Shown one piece after another: positions 1-9,390 of a stretch of DNA of 64,000 bases. The stretch is from Fabrea salina. Its lineage: Eukaryota > Ciliophora > Heterotrichea > Heterotrichida > Fabreidae. Below the pieces are notes generated by a model that did no database searches, had not been told where the DNA came from, and saw nothing but the letters and a program-made list of their open reading frames with translations. The stretch spans positions 62,001 to 126,000 of the forward strand of contig JALIHJ010000040.1 of the NCBI GenBank assembly GCA_022984795.1. Reading direction: 5' to 3'. Made by a program: the position numbers and the translations under genes. The first letter of the stretch is position 1, and each line of letters opens with the position of its first letter.

Positions 1-2
1 AC

Positions 3-3000
3 TCATTGACTTGTTTAGTTGAAAAGTTAGGAAACATCTACGCAGTATTCATTCCAGTCATCCAAAAAGTAGCCCTTAACAAGAAAATAACCCACAAGCG
101 CTACGAAACAGCTGTGCAGGAGCTAATAGCTGGAAGTGAAGAAGTTGAAAGTCCCATAAGAAGAACTCGGCTGTCTACTCTGCAAACTGAACGGTCTTCA
201 ATGTTTCGAGAAACAAAAGACCAGTCACTTCCAGGACCTTACAAGTACGATGTAAACGTCCAGCAACTCTTAGCAGTCTGCGAAACTAAAGACCGCCACA
301 CCAAAGAAGAGTGGAAGGACTGGATGAGGAGGTTTTCCAACGAACTGCTCAAACAAGCCCCTGCTCCAGCTTTAAGAGAGTGCCAAGTTATAGAAGAGTA
401 CCCTAACTCTTTAGAGCTCTTCAACGCTGCTTTTGTGTCTTGTTGGAGTGACTTGTATGACGAAGACAAAAACATGATGATTGTTTACCTGGAAAAAGCT
501 TTTGACTCCTCAACTATTCCTACAGAGGTGCTTCAGGTGCTTTTGAACCTGGCTGAGTTTATGGAACACGACGACCACAAACTCTTTGACGCAAGAACCC
601 TTGGCAAGCTAGCTTACAAGTGCAAAGCTTACGCCAAAGCTCTTCACTACAAAGAAGTTGAGTTCCACACCTCAGCACCTAACTCCGAAATTATTGAGTC
701 TCTGGTTTCACTGAACAACCTTTTGCACCAACACGAAGCTGCTTACGGAATAAGAATGTACGCTAGAAAAAAGGGCTGGGGAGAACTCACTCAAAGCTGG
801 TGCCAAGAATTCCACAGGTGGCAAGACGCTGAAGAACTCCACGAAGCCATTAACGAAATGCTTATAACTGACCCCTACGCAGGTTCCTCTGACGAACTCA
901 CAGTAATCCGCATGAAGTGCTTAAAAGCACTTTCGGACTGGACTAAACTAATGTCGTTAGCAGAAATCAAATGGAACACCATCAAAGAAAAAGAGTCCTC
1001 AAGAAAAGAAGTTGCTAGTTACGCTGCAGCTGCAGCTTGGAACTTAGGTCGTTGGGAAGAGCTTGAAAACTACACAAAAGAAATGGACCCCAACAACTTC
1101 GACCAAACCTTTTACCAAGCAATTCTTTCAATACACGAAAACGACTTGCCCCAAACCAAAGAAGTCTTAGAAAAAGGCTGGGACATAGTAGATGCTAAGT
1201 TGCCTGGGCTTTTGCGCGAAAGCTACATAAGGGCTTACCCAGTAGTTGTAGAGATCCAGCAACTGTGCGACATAGAAGAAGTCGTTAAGTACAAAACCAA
1301 AGAAGAAACCTATGAAAGCAGAGAAGACCTTTTGAGTCTTTGGAACGCCAGACTAAAAGGGTGCTCTCCTTCAATTGACATTTGGGAAAAGTTCTTGTCC
1401 TTCAGGCCTTTGCTAGTAACTCCTGAAGAAGACTTAGACACCTGGATCCAGTTTTCTGAGCTTTGCATGAAAAATGGCCAAATGCGCTTAGCAGGAGACA
1501 CCTTAGAAACCTTGATGCTCCGAACAAACTACAACAAAAACGCTTTTTACAGCAAGATTTACAGTGAAGTCAGTGAAAGTGAAGCTTTCCATCCAGCAGG
1601 TGTAGTGTTTGTGTACTTGAAGTACCTTTACAAACAAGGCCCCAAACAAAAAGCCCTTGACCTGCTCCGCAACTTCGTAGGAGAACAAGAAACCCAAAAG
1701 GCACCTGGAACTGACCTGTGCAGGTACTACTTGCAATTGTCTAAGTGGCAAAAGCACCTTATGCAGGATGAGTTTAATTGTGAAGTCCTTAACAGAGCCT
1801 TAAAAAGCATTGAAACAGCTACAGCTCACAACTCCAAGTCTCCTAAAGTATGGCACAAATGGGGTATGCTTAACTTTGAAGCACTTAGTCACTATGAAAG
1901 GCCTTTGAAAGACGCAGGTGCTTTTAACATCCCTACTGACCAAGTTATGGAATCCCACATAGACTCAGCTTTAGAAGGGTTTATTCAGTCAATTTCTTTG
2001 GAGTACTCTCTTTCAAACTCCCACAAGCTCCAAAACCTTTTGCGACTCATCACTATTTGGTTTAACTACGGGTTCAAACCCAAAGTTTACTCAAAACTTA
2101 AAAGCTCCTTTGAAATACTAAGTGTGGAAGTCTGGCTGCAAGTGATTCCACAGATCATAGCAAGAGCTAGCACTCCTGACAAGGACCTTAGAGAACTCAT
2201 CATTCACTTGCTTAAAAAGATTTCGAAGTATCACCCCCATGCACTAGTTTACCCGCTTACAATGGCCATAAGGACTTCTAGTGAAGAAAGGAAGTCTGTA
2301 GCTTCAGAAGTTCTTGGGGAGATGCGCGAGCACTGTCAAGAAATTGTAGAAGACACTATGCTAGTTACTAGCGAGTTAATTAGGTGCTCAGTGCTTTGGA
2401 AAGAAGCCTGGAAAGAAACCATTGTAGAGGCTTCTCAACTTTACTTTGGAGCTAAAGACATCAGTGGGATGCTAGGAGTTCTTAAGGAGCTCCACAACCA
2501 AATGAACGAAGGACCAAGCACTATGAACGAAACAGGTTTTTACCAGGCTTACTCTGCTGACTTGGCAGAAGCTGAGTTTTGGCTGAACAGGTACGAAGAA
2601 AGCAGAAAGGACATAAACTTACAACAAGCCTGGAACATTTACTACAACATCTACATGAAACTCAGCAAGTCCGACGCTAAAGAAATATACCTAGAGAACG
2701 TGTCACCTAAGCTAGCAGAGGCTCAAAACTTAAATGCCACCATTCCAGGGATTTACAAGTCCCACAAAAAAATAGTCAAGATTCAGAACTTCGATAAAAC
2801 TCTAAAGGTATTCCAAACCAAGCAGCACCCAAGGAAGCTTTGCATGCTAGGAGCAAACGGCAAGGAGTACCACTTTTTGCTGAAAGGCCACGAAGACTCT
2901 AGACAAGACGAACGCGCTATGCAGTTGTTCGGACTAGTTAACGACCTGCTAGTTGGGGACCGAAGAACTAATGGCAAAGACTTAGCTATTAGGAGGTACG

Positions 3001-3902
3001 CTGTAGTGCCTCTTTCACCCACTTGTGGACTGATTGGTTGGGTGCACGAAGGTGACACTCTCAACCAGCTCATTCAAGAGTACAGACAGAGGAAAAGGAT
3101 TGAAACCTACGTTGAAAGGGACCTTATAAAAGGAATGTACTCTAGGTACGAGCACCTTTCACTCATAAACAAAATTGAAATCTTCGAGTACGCAATGTCG
3201 CAAACAAAAGGCGAAGATCTGCAACGCATACTGTGGTCCAAAAGTCCTACTTCAGAAATATGGCTAGAAAGAAGAACTAACTACACCAGGTCGTTAGCTG
3301 TTATGTCTATGGTAGGGTACATTCTAGGCTTGGGAGACAGACACCCCTCTAACCTTATGCTCGACAGGTACACTGGCAAAATCATCCACATTGACTTTGG
3401 GGACTGCTTTGAAGTTGCTATGAAGCGTGAACGCTGTCCTGAAAAGGTGCCTTTTAGACTTACTAGAATGCTAGTGAACGCAATGGAAATCTCAGGCATC
3501 GAAGGCAACTTTAGAAACACCTGTGAACAAGTTATGACTGTTTTGAGGCAAAACAAAGACTCACTCATGGCGATGCTGGAAGTGTTTTTGTACGAACCTT
3601 TAGTGAGTTGGAGAATCATCGAACAAGAAAAAGCTGGTCCTTCTCACGCAGAAGATGGCGAAATGACTGGGTCTGTGAGAGAAGACATAGTTAACAAGTT
3701 AAACGCTGAAGGCGAAATGACTGAACTGCTTAACAAAAAAGCAATTGAAGTACTTGACAGAGTTCTTGAGAAGCTAACAGGAAATGACTTTCCTGAGTCT
3801 AGGGAACTAAACGTTCCAGCACAAGTAGACAGACTCATTAAAGAAGCCCGGTCTATTAAGAACCTCGCTCAGTCCTACATAGGCTGGTGTCCTTTTTGGT
3901 AA
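3..3902 (+). CDS. TOR: TOR serine/threonine kinase (PIKK family), 5' end outside window
   Basis: This is the C-terminal half, about 1300 residues, of the nutrient-sensing Target of Rapamycin kinase. The frame is open to the left edge, so the true start lies outside. Order: end of the HEAT region, FAT domain (roughly residues 110-780 of the visible part), FRB domain (about 789-885), PIKK catalytic domain with the loop GDRHPSNLMLD and the metal motif HIDFGD, then the FATC tail ending in GWCPFW exactly as in human mTOR. In FRB the Ser of EASQLYF and the Trp of QAWNIYY, which contact FKBP12-rapamycin in animals, are present, while the second aromatic is Tyr instead of Phe. TOR acts in TORC1/TORC2 to control growth. 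It stops at TAA, 35 bp before the next gene. Confidence 0.97.
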   Translation, partial: SLTCLVEKLGNIYAVFIPVIQKVALNKKITHKRYETAVQELIAGSEEVESPIRRTRLSTLQTERSSMFRETKDQSLPGPYKYDVNVQQLLAVCETKDRHTKEEWKDWMRRFSNELLKQAPAPALRECQVIEEYPNSLELFNAAFVSCWSDLYDEDKNMMIVYLEKAFDSSTIPTEVLQVLLNLAEFMEHDDHKLFDARTLGKLAYKCKAYAKALHYKEVEFHTSAPNSEIIESLVSLNNLLHQHEAAYGIRMYARKKGWGELTQSWCQEFHRWQDAEELHEAINEMLITDPYAGSSDELTVIRMKCLKALSDWTKLMSLAEIKWNTIKEKESSRKEVASYAAAAAWNLGRWEELENYTKEMDPNNFDQTFYQAILSIHENDLPQTKEVLEKGWDIVDAKLPGLLRESYIRAYPVVVEIQQLCDIEEVVKYKTKEETYESREDLLSLWNARLKGCSPSIDIWEKFLSFRPLLVTPEEDLDTWIQFSELCMKNGQMRLAGDTLETLMLRTNYNKNAFYSKIYSEVSESEAFHPAGVVFVYLKYLYKQGPKQKALDLLRNFVGEQETQKAPGTDLCRYYLQLSKWQKHLMQDEFNCEVLNRALKSIETATAHNSKSPKVWHKWGMLNFEALSHYERPLKDAGAFNIPTDQVMESHIDSALEGFIQSISLEYSLSNSHKLQNLLRLITIWFNYGFKPKVYSKLKSSFEILSVEVWLQVIPQIIARASTPDKDLRELIIHLLKKISKYHPHALVYPLTMAIRTSSEERKSVASEVLGEMREHCQEIVEDTMLVTSELIRCSVLWKEAWKETIVEASQLYFGAKDISGMLGVLKELHNQMNEGPSTMNETGFYQAYSADLAEAEFWLNRYEESRKDINLQQAWNIYYNIYMKLSKSDAKEIYLENVSPKLAEAQNLNATIPGIYKSHKKIVKIQNFDKTLKVFQTKQHPRKLCMLGANGKEYHFLLKGHEDSRQDERAMQLFGLVNDLLVGDRRTNGKDLAIRRYAVVPLSPTCGLIGWVHEGDTLNQLIQEYRQRKRIETYVERDLIKGMYSRYEHLSLINKIEIFEYAMSQTKGEDLQRILWSKSPTSEIWLERRTNYTRSLAVMSMVGYILGLGDRHPSNLMLDRYTGKIIHIDFGDCFEVAMKRERCPEKVPFRLTRMLVNAMEISGIEGNFRNTCEQVMTVLRQNKDSLMAMLEVFLYEPLVSWRIIEQEKAGPSHAEDGEMTGSVREDIVNKLNAEGEMTELLNKKAIEVLDRVLEKLTGNDFPESRELNVPAQVDRLIKEARSIKNLAQSYIGWCPFW

Positions 3903-3937
3903 TAACAATTAAAACCTTTAGTGTTTCATATTGATAA

Positions 3938-4615
3938 ATGTTAAGTGCTCCTCGAAGAGCGTTCGCCCTGAACCGTTTTGGACTGTGGTTTGACAAGTCG
4001 TTAACGTGCTTGGAAAAGCAAGCTGGAGAGTTTGGCAAAAACTACACCCTAGTGAACTTGCTTACAAAGTCAAATTATTTAAGAACCTCTGGACTCATCA
4101 AAAGGCTTTCCGAAAAACTAGACTCGACTACAGCCACTCCTTCAACTGAGCGCTTGAGCATCACAGACAACTCCAAGTTGTTATTTTACTCACCTAGTGC
4201 AGGCAAGTACATACCGAAGATGAGGGCTTTGGAACTGGTGATTGCTCCTTATGTGCTTTTGTTCCCTCCTACTTGGATTCCTGCAATCGTTTACGGGTTG
4301 TTTTCTTTCTTCCACCAGCCTCTTTTAGTAAGTGCTTCTAGAATGTTTGTGGTGCGTATGGACTTATTGCCGCATATGGAGTGCATTCTTTTCCAAAAAG
4401 CAGGAATCTTTGGACTGCCTAGGACAGAGATAGTTCCTATCAAAAACTTGGTCAAGATGAAAGCACAGCACTCATACTACGACTACTACTTCAGACTGAT
4501 GGGGGGAGTGGACTACAACATGATGTTCCGCGACGTAGAAACTAAAGAAGAGTACGCCTTCGACCTAAACGGCGTCTGGGTAGAAGAGAACCTCAAGCAC
4601 GAGCTCATTAATTAA
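3938..4615 (+). CDS. Two-TM hairpin protein, possibly mitochondrial
   Basis: The product has 225 residues and no name I can give with confidence. The N-terminus is basic and amphipathic (LSAPRRAFALNRFG), compatible with a mitochondrial targeting peptide. A hydrophobic hairpin follows around residues 97-135, then a soluble C-terminal part rich in Tyr and acidic residues. This layout (presequence, two close membrane spans, matrix tail) is that of small inner-membrane assembly proteins such as TMEM186, TMEM70 or TMEM223. That assignment is inference from topology only. The gene is in tandem with TOR upstream and a small ORF downstream. The start is preceded by TGATAA directly before ATG. Confidence 0.75.
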   Translation: MLSAPRRAFALNRFGLWFDKSLTCLEKQAGEFGKNYTLVNLLTKSNYLRTSGLIKRLSEKLDSTTATPSTERLSITDNSKLLFYSPSAGKYIPKMRALELVIAPYVLLFPPTWIPAIVYGLFSFFHQPLLVSASRMFVVRMDLLPHMECILFQKAGIFGLPRTEIVPIKNLVKMKAQHSYYDYYFRLMGGVDYNMMFRDVETKEEYAFDLNGVWVEENLKHELIN

Positions 4616-4657
4616 GCTAGGTAGCTTTATATACTTTGTAAAGTTTGGCATATAAAA

Positions 4658-4903
4658 ATGGGTGTGAACCATATTCTAGGATGGTACTACGGAAAGCTCG
4701 GCTGGAACCGCATGTGGTCCCACTCTGTAGCTCTGATGTCCAACTTTGCTGCTGGTCCTCGGAAAAACAGACTGATTGCATCAGCTAAAACAGGGTTCAA
4801 GATAAGGGAATACAAGGGTGGCAGAGAAGTCAACAGGACTGAAATTCAAAACTTAGGCCAGGCACTTCCTACCATTGAAATCGATAAGGACGTTAGCATG
4901 TAA
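4658..4903 (+). CDS. Small conserved-looking hypothetical protein, 81 aa
   Basis: The product is 81 residues, rich in Trp and Gly at the N-terminus (GWYYGKLGWNRMW) and basic in the middle. No membrane span or known motif was recognised. It is accepted as a gene because it fills the space between its neighbours, has a TATAAAA hexamer-plus-A touching its ATG like many genes here, ends with TAA, and shows the C-ending Asn/Asp/Tyr codons typical of the window. A small organellar or ribosome-associated protein is possible, but nothing in the sequence proves it. Confidence 0.6.
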   Translation: MGVNHILGWYYGKLGWNRMWSHSVALMSNFAAGPRKNRLIASAKTGFKIREYKGGREVNRTEIQNLGQALPTIEIDKDVSM

Positions 4904-4934
4904 GCTGGCTAATCTTAAATAAACTTTAGAGTTA

Positions 4935-5441
4935 TCAGTAGTAGTCACGACCTGAGTTCACTGGAGTGTCGTGGGAAAAGAACTGTTTGGCAGCGTGTTG
5001 GAAAGGAGATTTGGAACGGCTGTGTGGAACTAGTGCTTCGTAGGACTTTAAACCAACTTGGTTTCCTTCGAAAAACAACTCAGTGTTTTTCTTGAAAGAA
5101 CTTAAGTTGTGACTTGACTTGTTTCTTAGTTCCTGGATTTCTTTTTTGAGTTGTGCGATTTCTTGGTCTCTTTCGCTTATCAGTTTTTTAACGAACTCAA
5201 TTTCTCGAAGTACTTTTTGCCTTTCGTACTGGTATTCTAAGCCTTCTTCTTGGGGTTCTTTTTGAGGTTCTTTTTGAGGCTTTTCTTCAATTTTGGGTTT
5301 AGATTTTTCTTCAAGGATTTCTATAGTGCTTGTGTTTTTGTGGGGGAACTGTTTTTTCTTGGAACTCAAGTTCAACTTGAACTAAGTGAATCTTACTTTT
5401 TCGAAGTCAAAAACCCTTCCTTCTCTAGGCAACAGACTCAT
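4935..5441 (-). CDS. Small coiled-coil protein with one 15-nt intron
   Basis: Translation from the ATG at 5441 gives 15 codons, then a 15-nt intron (5382-5396), then the rest, 163 residues in total. Without splicing the frame hits the TAG at the intron end. Residues about 40-65 are a Lys/Glu/Pro-rich linker with KEPQ repeats, and about 70-112 form a strong heptad coiled coil (LREIEFVKKLISERDQEIAQ). The tail is Ser/His-rich. The stop is TGA followed at once by an in-frame TAA. No family was recognised. It runs convergently toward the 81-aa gene (31 bp away) and in tandem with CFAP20 upstream. Confidence 0.75.
5382..5396 (-). other. 15-nt spliceosomal intron
   Basis: On the minus strand it reads GTAAGATTCACTTAG. 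It sits in phase 0 after codon 15 of the small coiled-coil gene. Removing it joins an ATG-led exon to an otherwise ATG-less frame. A is at position 10 and TAG ends it, as in the four other introns found in this window. Confidence 0.85.
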
Positions 5442-5487
5442 TTTAAAACAATAAGCGTTGAGTACAAAAACCAATTTAATTATATAC

Positions 5488-6060
5488 TCACTGTTTTTGA
5501 ATAGGTAAGAACAGTTTGAACTCAGGCGGGAGCTCTTCTTCGGAATACAGCCTGTCAGAGAAGTAAATTCTTCGGATCCGGCAGTTAGCGTGGATTTGAA
5601 CTCTGAGGGTCTCTATGTAGTTTGTTCCGTAAGCACGTCGAGTGAAGTCAGACAAGTTGAACTGAATCTGGTTCCAACCTTCGTCAAGCCTCATAGGCAT
5701 TGTGCAGATAAAAGGTTTGACCCTTGTAGTGCTTTGGTAATTCGAGGCTCTGAACCTCCGCCTGATGTTTTTGTCGTCGAGCACCTGGACTTCGAAGGTG
5801 AAGTACTTCTTGAGGTTTTTGATGATCATCACCAGAAAAGGCAATTTGATTCCTAAAGTTTTGTTTGCATCTGCTGGGCATGTGATGTATGTTGTGGACA
5901 CATTTGTCCCCATGATTTCCAAGACCGAACTCTGAATGTCCGTATCTGTAATCCTTTTGATATGTCCGTTTTGAACGTTTTTGTCCCAAATTTGCAGAGG
6001 CTTGGCTCCTATGCTGTAGAGGATTGATAGGAACCCTGATTGAAATGTGTTCTTAAACAT
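5488..6060 (-). CDS. CFAP20: CFAP20 ciliary microtubule inner protein
   Basis: The 190-residue product is close to identical to human CFAP20/BUG22 from residue 1 ([18 protein letters not shown]) through the conserved core ([64 protein letters not shown]). CFAP20 binds the inner junction between A and B tubules of ciliary doublets and centriolar microtubules and is needed for ciliary motility and tubulin modification. Length matches the family (about 193). The stop is TGA, with an in-frame TAA three codons further. It lies next to a tubulin-glycylase gene on the same strand, a plausible functional partner on axonemal microtubules. Confidence 0.97.
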   Translation of the reverse strand: MFKNTFQSGFLSILYSIGAKPLQIWDKNVQNGHIKRITDTDIQSSVLEIMGTNVSTTYITCPADANKTLGIKLPFLVMIIKNLKKYFTFEVQVLDDKNIRRRFRASNYQSTTRVKPFICTMPMRLDEGWNQIQFNLSDFTRRAYGTNYIETLRVQIHANCRIRRIYFSDRLYSEEELPPEFKLFLPIQKQ

Positions 6061-6102
6061 TGCAAATAACTGTAAACATGGCGCTTTAGTTGCAATAAGT
6101 TA

Positions 6103-7917
6103 TTAATTAAAACGACTTCTTTCTTTGAAGCACAAAACGAATTTCCCAGTGTCGGAGCTATTGTTTATGTTGCAGTCAACAATGACTTTGATTACGTCTG
6201 AAAGGAACTGTTTTACAAGCGACTCAGTAACACTGGTGCTGTAGTCCATAGCTGGACTAGAGTTCACTTCAATTAGCCAGGGCTTCATGTTCTCGTCTAT
6301 CATAAAGTCAAACCCCAACACTTCAAAGGAGTTTTTTCTGCCTAGTCTGCCTACGCTTTGCAGAGTCCACTTTATTATTTTTTTAAGACTTGGGAAAATC
6401 TCAGTTTCCCACAGGTCTTTTCCGTATGTTTCTTTAAGGTAAGTTCTGAACTCCTCAATGTGCCACATGCAGTCTTTTATTTCGCTGTCTGAGAACCGCT
6501 GGCTTTCTTTGGAAATGCAGTTGTTAGTTAAGTGGATGAACAAGTTGTTTAGGTTCGTTTGGTCATAGTCGTCAACTCCAAACCTAAGGTAACAGTCGCT
6601 GTAGATCCACACAGTGAGGGGATCCGAACTGCTAACTAACACCCACTGTCTGATATCGAACTTTTTGTTTTGAATTATAAAGGGATTTTCTATGTACTTT
6701 TGCACTACCCAGCACGAAGACCTACTTGTGTAGTCTAGAATGCTTTCGAGTTCTTTGAAAAGAACTATGTCTCTGCCTCTGGATTTCCTGCCCGGCTTTA
6801 TAATCCAGATGTTGTTTTCGCCGTTAATGTGGTACTGAGGGTCTACTAATCTAAGTTTTTCTAAGGTTTCGCTAACTAAGCTAACAAGTTCTTGAGTTGA
6901 GTTAGGCACTTTAGGAGCTATGATTTTACTATACAGGTACTTAATTTCTGCAAGGTCCTCTGAGTTAAGTATCTTCCAAAAGTTAGTGAAAACGATAGTA
7001 AAAGGTCTTTCTCTAACTTCTTTGGAGTCCTTTTCTATTTCTTTAACCCACTTTTCAATGATGTAAACGCAACACATTATCTTCTCAGACACCCAGCCAC
7101 TAGGGTCCTTCATAAACTTCTTTAGGATGTTCAAAGCCTGCATTGTTTTGTAAACCTCCACAAACTCTTCGTTTCCTTTAGGACCTAGTTTAAAGCAGCG
7201 CGGAAAGAACTTAAGTGAGTTAACTTTCAGAGTGCTTACGAGTTTTTTCATGTTTTGGCTGAGGTTGACTTTAGTTGACAGTTCAAAGTTCCTTTCGAAG
7301 TGGTTGAAGTACTGCCACTCCATAAGTCCAGCAGGGATGCGTGCGTTCCTAGTCCACTTCAAGTCAAAAAACATACTTTCAGGGTCTGGGTTTTCGTACC
7401 AGCCCCTCTGGAGTAAGTTTTCGCGCACGTCTTGGTAGTTGCCTGATATTATAAAAACTTTGGCAGTTCCAGGAACTCTGTTCATGACTTTCCAGGTTTC
7501 GTAGTTACTAGAGTACTTGGTAGGCTTTGGTTCTTTTTGTTTAGGAACAATAGGCGACAAAGTCTTTTTAGGAGACCCCAGTACCTTAGGTTTTACTTGC
7601 CAAGTTTTGTTCATAGTGCACACAGACGAGTTTTTGGTTATTTGTTTTTGGGGTTCTTTAGCGTACTTCTTAACTAGTTCTTTTTTCTGGCTCAAAAGTA
7701 CCAGTTCGTGTTTGTCGTTTCTGGAAAAGTACTGCATTGGCGAAGACTTGGCATTCTTTTGCAAGTCGTGGAACCTTTTCTTTTTGCTTTGTTGGAGAGT
7801 TCTGCAGACTTCTACTTGGTAGCTTTCGTAGGGAAGCGATTTCAGCATTAAAATGATTTCGCTTTTGCTCTCATTTCTTTTTATCGAACGTTTAGCAGCT
7901 CTTTTGGGTTCCAACAT
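6103..7917 (-). CDS. TTLL3: TTLL3/TTLL8-type tubulin glycine ligase
   Basis: The 604-residue product carries a full tubulin-tyrosine-ligase-like ATP-grasp domain in its C-terminal two thirds. Visible motifs are NIWIIKPGRKSRGRDI (ATP lid), CWVVQKYIENPFII, KFDIRQWVLVSS, HLTNNCISK, and FEVLGFDFMIDENMKPWLIEVNSSPAMD with the metal-binding Glu/Asn. The N-terminal FDLKWT and FERNFELSTKVNL segments also match the TTLL3 subgroup, whose members start glycine side chains on ciliary tubulin. The first 130 residues are basic and disordered. It lies 42 bp from the CFAP20 start and 11 bp from the SH3 gene's stop, all on one strand. Substrate choice within the TTLL3/8 group is inferred. Confidence 0.88.
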   Translation of the reverse strand: MLEPKRAAKRSIKRNESKSEIILMLKSLPYESYQVEVCRTLQQSKKKRFHDLQKNAKSSPMQYFSRNDKHELVLLSQKKELVKKYAKEPQKQITKNSSVCTMNKTWQVKPKVLGSPKKTLSPIVPKQKEPKPTKYSSNYETWKVMNRVPGTAKVFIISGNYQDVRENLLQRGWYENPDPESMFFDLKWTRNARIPAGLMEWQYFNHFERNFELSTKVNLSQNMKKLVSTLKVNSLKFFPRCFKLGPKGNEEFVEVYKTMQALNILKKFMKDPSGWVSEKIMCCVYIIEKWVKEIEKDSKEVRERPFTIVFTNFWKILNSEDLAEIKYLYSKIIAPKVPNSTQELVSLVSETLEKLRLVDPQYHINGENNIWIIKPGRKSRGRDIVLFKELESILDYTSRSSCWVVQKYIENPFIIQNKKFDIRQWVLVSSSDPLTVWIYSDCYLRFGVDDYDQTNLNNLFIHLTNNCISKESQRFSDSEIKDCMWHIEEFRTYLKETYGKDLWETEIFPSLKKIIKWTLQSVGRLGRKNSFEVLGFDFMIDENMKPWLIEVNSSPAMDYSTSVTESLVKQFLSDVIKVIVDCNINNSSDTGKFVLCFKERSRFN

Positions 7918-7928
7918 TTAACTGTTAA

Positions 7929-9377
7929 TTATTTAGATACATAGTCAGGCGCAAAAAGTCCTCTTTCTCCTGTTTCGAGGTTCTCGCCTACACACCAGTC
8001 TTCCATTTCAGATATCAGTCGGATCTTGTCACCTTTGCGCAGCTCTATGAATCCCTCCGAAGAAGGGTCGTAGTCCACTTGTGAGTAGTATATTTCTGAC
8101 TTAAAGTTCTGCAGGCTGAACTTAGGCGTGTTGGGGTGGTTCTTTTTGATGTTTTGTCCAGCTAGTTCTGAAAAGGGCAAGTCAACTACTTCTTCGCTGT
8201 CTTCAAGAGCTTCAAGGAACTCTTCTTTGGCGTTTAAAAGTGAAGAAAAGCTTTTTTCTGACTTAGGTTCACTAAGAATGCCTGTGGGTTTGAAGTCTTT
8301 GCAGGGGTCTTCTAAAACTAGTGAAAAGTCAATGTCTTTGACTAGGTTGGGGCTGACTCTTATGAGTTTGTCAGTGACTACACTTAGTAACTTCTTAATG
8401 TTGTAGTTCTGTATAAGCAACATGTCATGCTCGTAAGAAATAGTGTCGCAAAACTGAATAGTTTCTTCAAGGGCGTCTTTGACTCTGTCCCTTTCGTCTA
8501 CTAGTTCTTCTATTTGTTTTTGGTACTCTTCTTCTTGTGACTCTTGAGAAGGCAGAGTGTAGTACACTGGCTCTTTGTGGGTTTGCGGAGAGGTTTCTGC
8601 TGTGGCCATTTCAAGTTCTTCGTCAACTATGATGCTTTTTTCTTGGGGTTTGGGTTTTAAGTTCTTTTTGCCGTAGTTAAGTAGGTCAAAGCCTTTAGGA
8701 GGTTTTTGAGTGGATTGCTTTTTCAAGTTGGTTTGGAAGAGTCTGAGTAGGTTCTGAGTGGACCTTTTTTTGCTGCTTTGAGGAGTTTTGAGTTTTAGTT
8801 CCATGTGCTCCTGCACACAGTACTCCAGAAACACATTGGAAGGAATCACTTCTGTGTAGTCCTGTTCGTAAAGTCTGGAACTGATTCTTTGGACACATAA
8901 AGTAGGTTTGCAGCTTTCTGCAAAGAGTTTACTAGTGATTTGCACCCACTCACTTGTGTTTATTTCGAGTTGACTTAAGTCTTCTACTTGCTTAGGACGG
9001 TCTCCAAGTTTGACCTGGATAACCATTTTCCTTGCTTTTAAGTAAAACACGAAGTGTTCGATTTCCCAGATTTCGTTAACCCAGTTATAAAACATAAGGA
9101 ACTCCGAGTTTTGGTCTTTGTAAGCTGCTAAGCAGTGTGCAAAGCCCCAGGCTTTCTGTGCAACTTCTTCTAAGGTTTTTAAACTGCGGCACTACTTATC
9201 ACTTACAGTGTGGTTTATGAAAAAACTAGACAAACTAGGAGGAGGAACCTCGTGCAAGGGGTAGTTGTTGCAGATCTCTGAAATAGTACTGAGTAAAAAA
9301 TTAGAGGGCACTTTCTCTTTGTTGTACAAGTGAAAAGGAATTCCTTTAGAGTTAAGCTCACTTTCGAACTTGGTCAT
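7929..9377 (-). CDS. SH3-domain coiled-coil protein with one 15-nt intron
   Basis: Two frames join across a 15-nt intron (9192-9206) to give 477 residues: 57 in exon 1, then 420. The N-terminal 130 residues look globular. A disordered linker follows, then a short coiled coil near residues 285-330, an acidic stretch, and a C-terminal SH3 domain (about 420-474: ALYDY-like QVDYDPSS, ELRKGDKIRLI, DWCVGENLETGERGLFAPDYV). SH3 domains bind proline-rich partners. No closer family was recognised, and a role as an adaptor at cortex or cilium is only a guess. Taking the internal ATG at 9095 would drop 89 residues that read on in frame after splicing. Confidence 0.85.
9192..9206 (-). other. 15-nt spliceosomal intron
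   Basis: On the minus strand it reads GTAAGTGATAAGTAG. It is in phase 0, between codons 57 and 58 of the SH3-protein gene. If retained, TAG ends the protein at 61 residues. A is at positions 10 and 11. Confidence 0.88.
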
Positions 9378-9390
9378 ATTTAAGTTATTA

